Made by a program: the position numbers and the translations under genes. This document shows, in pieces, positions 5,454 through 5,601 of a DNA stretch of 5,601 bases; position 1 is the stretch's first letter; the number at the start of each line of letters is the position of its first letter. The notes below the pieces were generated by a model. It did not search any database. It saw only the letters and a program-made list of their open reading frames with translations, and was not told the origin of the DNA. This DNA comes from Pirellulaceae bacterium (GTDB taxonomy: Bacteria > Planctomycetota > Planctomycetia > Pirellulales > Pirellulaceae): NCBI GenBank assembly GCA_020846515.1, contig JADLDX010000366.1, positions 1 through 5,601 of the forward strand, read 5' to 3'.

Positions 5454-5601
5454 TACTTGATGCCCTCAAAACTCAGCAACAGGGTCACATCGTCTCCAAT
5501 GTTGGGGAGATAGGTTTTCATGTCAAAGTCTGATCGCTTCACGACCACTTTACCGACAAAACCAATATGCGTCTTTTGGTCCGGTGCCGGCCCAGTCCCC
5601 A
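5453..5601 (-). CDS. YceI-family protein, C-terminal end (5' part outside the window)
   Basis: The minus frame from the right edge to the TAG at 5455-5453 gives 48 residues, with HIGFVGKVVVKRSDFDM, then YLPNIGDDVTLLLSFEGIK. This is the end of the YceI lipocalin-like fold: the GF-x-x-x-x-x-x-x-R-S-D-F strand, the y-x-p-x-x-G-D-x-V turn, and the last strand ending in an acidic residue. Family knowledge: YceI proteins are usually periplasmic, bind long polyisoprenoids or amphiphiles in a beta-barrel, and are often induced by base or other stress. The stop overlaps the GTG of the membrane gene, placing it first among the visible genes of the marR operon. The signal peptide, if any, is outside the window. 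Confidence 0.85.
   Translation of the reverse strand, partial: GTGPAPDQKTHIGFVGKVVVKRSDFDMKTYLPNIGDDVTLLLSFEGIK

Overview
The window looks like chromosomal DNA of a planctomycete, probably a Pirellulales-type relative of Rhodopirellula. The basis is a secreted protein with a VPEPST PEP-CTERM sorting tail, an ECF sigma factor / membrane anti-sigma pair, several likely TTG or GTG starts, and short repeat-like debris between genes. This placement is inference from gene content and not a database match.

Layout. Positions 1-1581 (minus strand) hold a tightly overlapping unit transcribed right to left: a membrane-anchored DUF4864-like gene carrying an in-frame TAA, an ECF sigma factor, and the first 119 codons of a zinc-finger anti-sigma factor that leaves the window just as its membrane helix begins. 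The sigma factor stop and the anti-sigma start overlap as ATGA. The sigma factor start lies inside the end of the DUF4864-like gene. Upstream of this unit, on the same strand, is a PEP-CTERM protein (1643-2320). Its leader (about 2321-2446) contains two inverted repeats whose gene-proximal arms overlap at the presumed ribosome binding site.

Positions 2610-3521 (plus strand) encode a complete fold-type IV PLP aminotransferase of the IlvE/D-amino-acid aminotransferase/aminodeoxychorismate lyase superfamily. It is followed by a short convergent gap holding a perfect 14-bp palindrome, a small hairpin and a repeat-like motif (3632-3652). Positions 3651-4073 (minus strand) are the remnant of an O-antigen ligase/polymerase (Wzy) gene. 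The conserved C-terminal part is readable, but the N-terminal two thirds and any start codon are missing.

Positions 4085-5601 (minus strand) are a compact three-gene operon: the C-terminal end of a YceI-family protein, a polytopic membrane protein of unknown function, and a MarR-family regulator. They are joined by a TAGTG overlap and a 26-bp overlap. The regulator probably controls this operon.

No tRNA, rRNA, CRISPR array or intact transposase is visible. The most interesting items are the interrupted DUF4864-like gene inside a sigma/anti-sigma unit, the decayed ligase fenced by a marR gene and a repeat motif, and the potentially switch-like leader of the PEP-CTERM gene.
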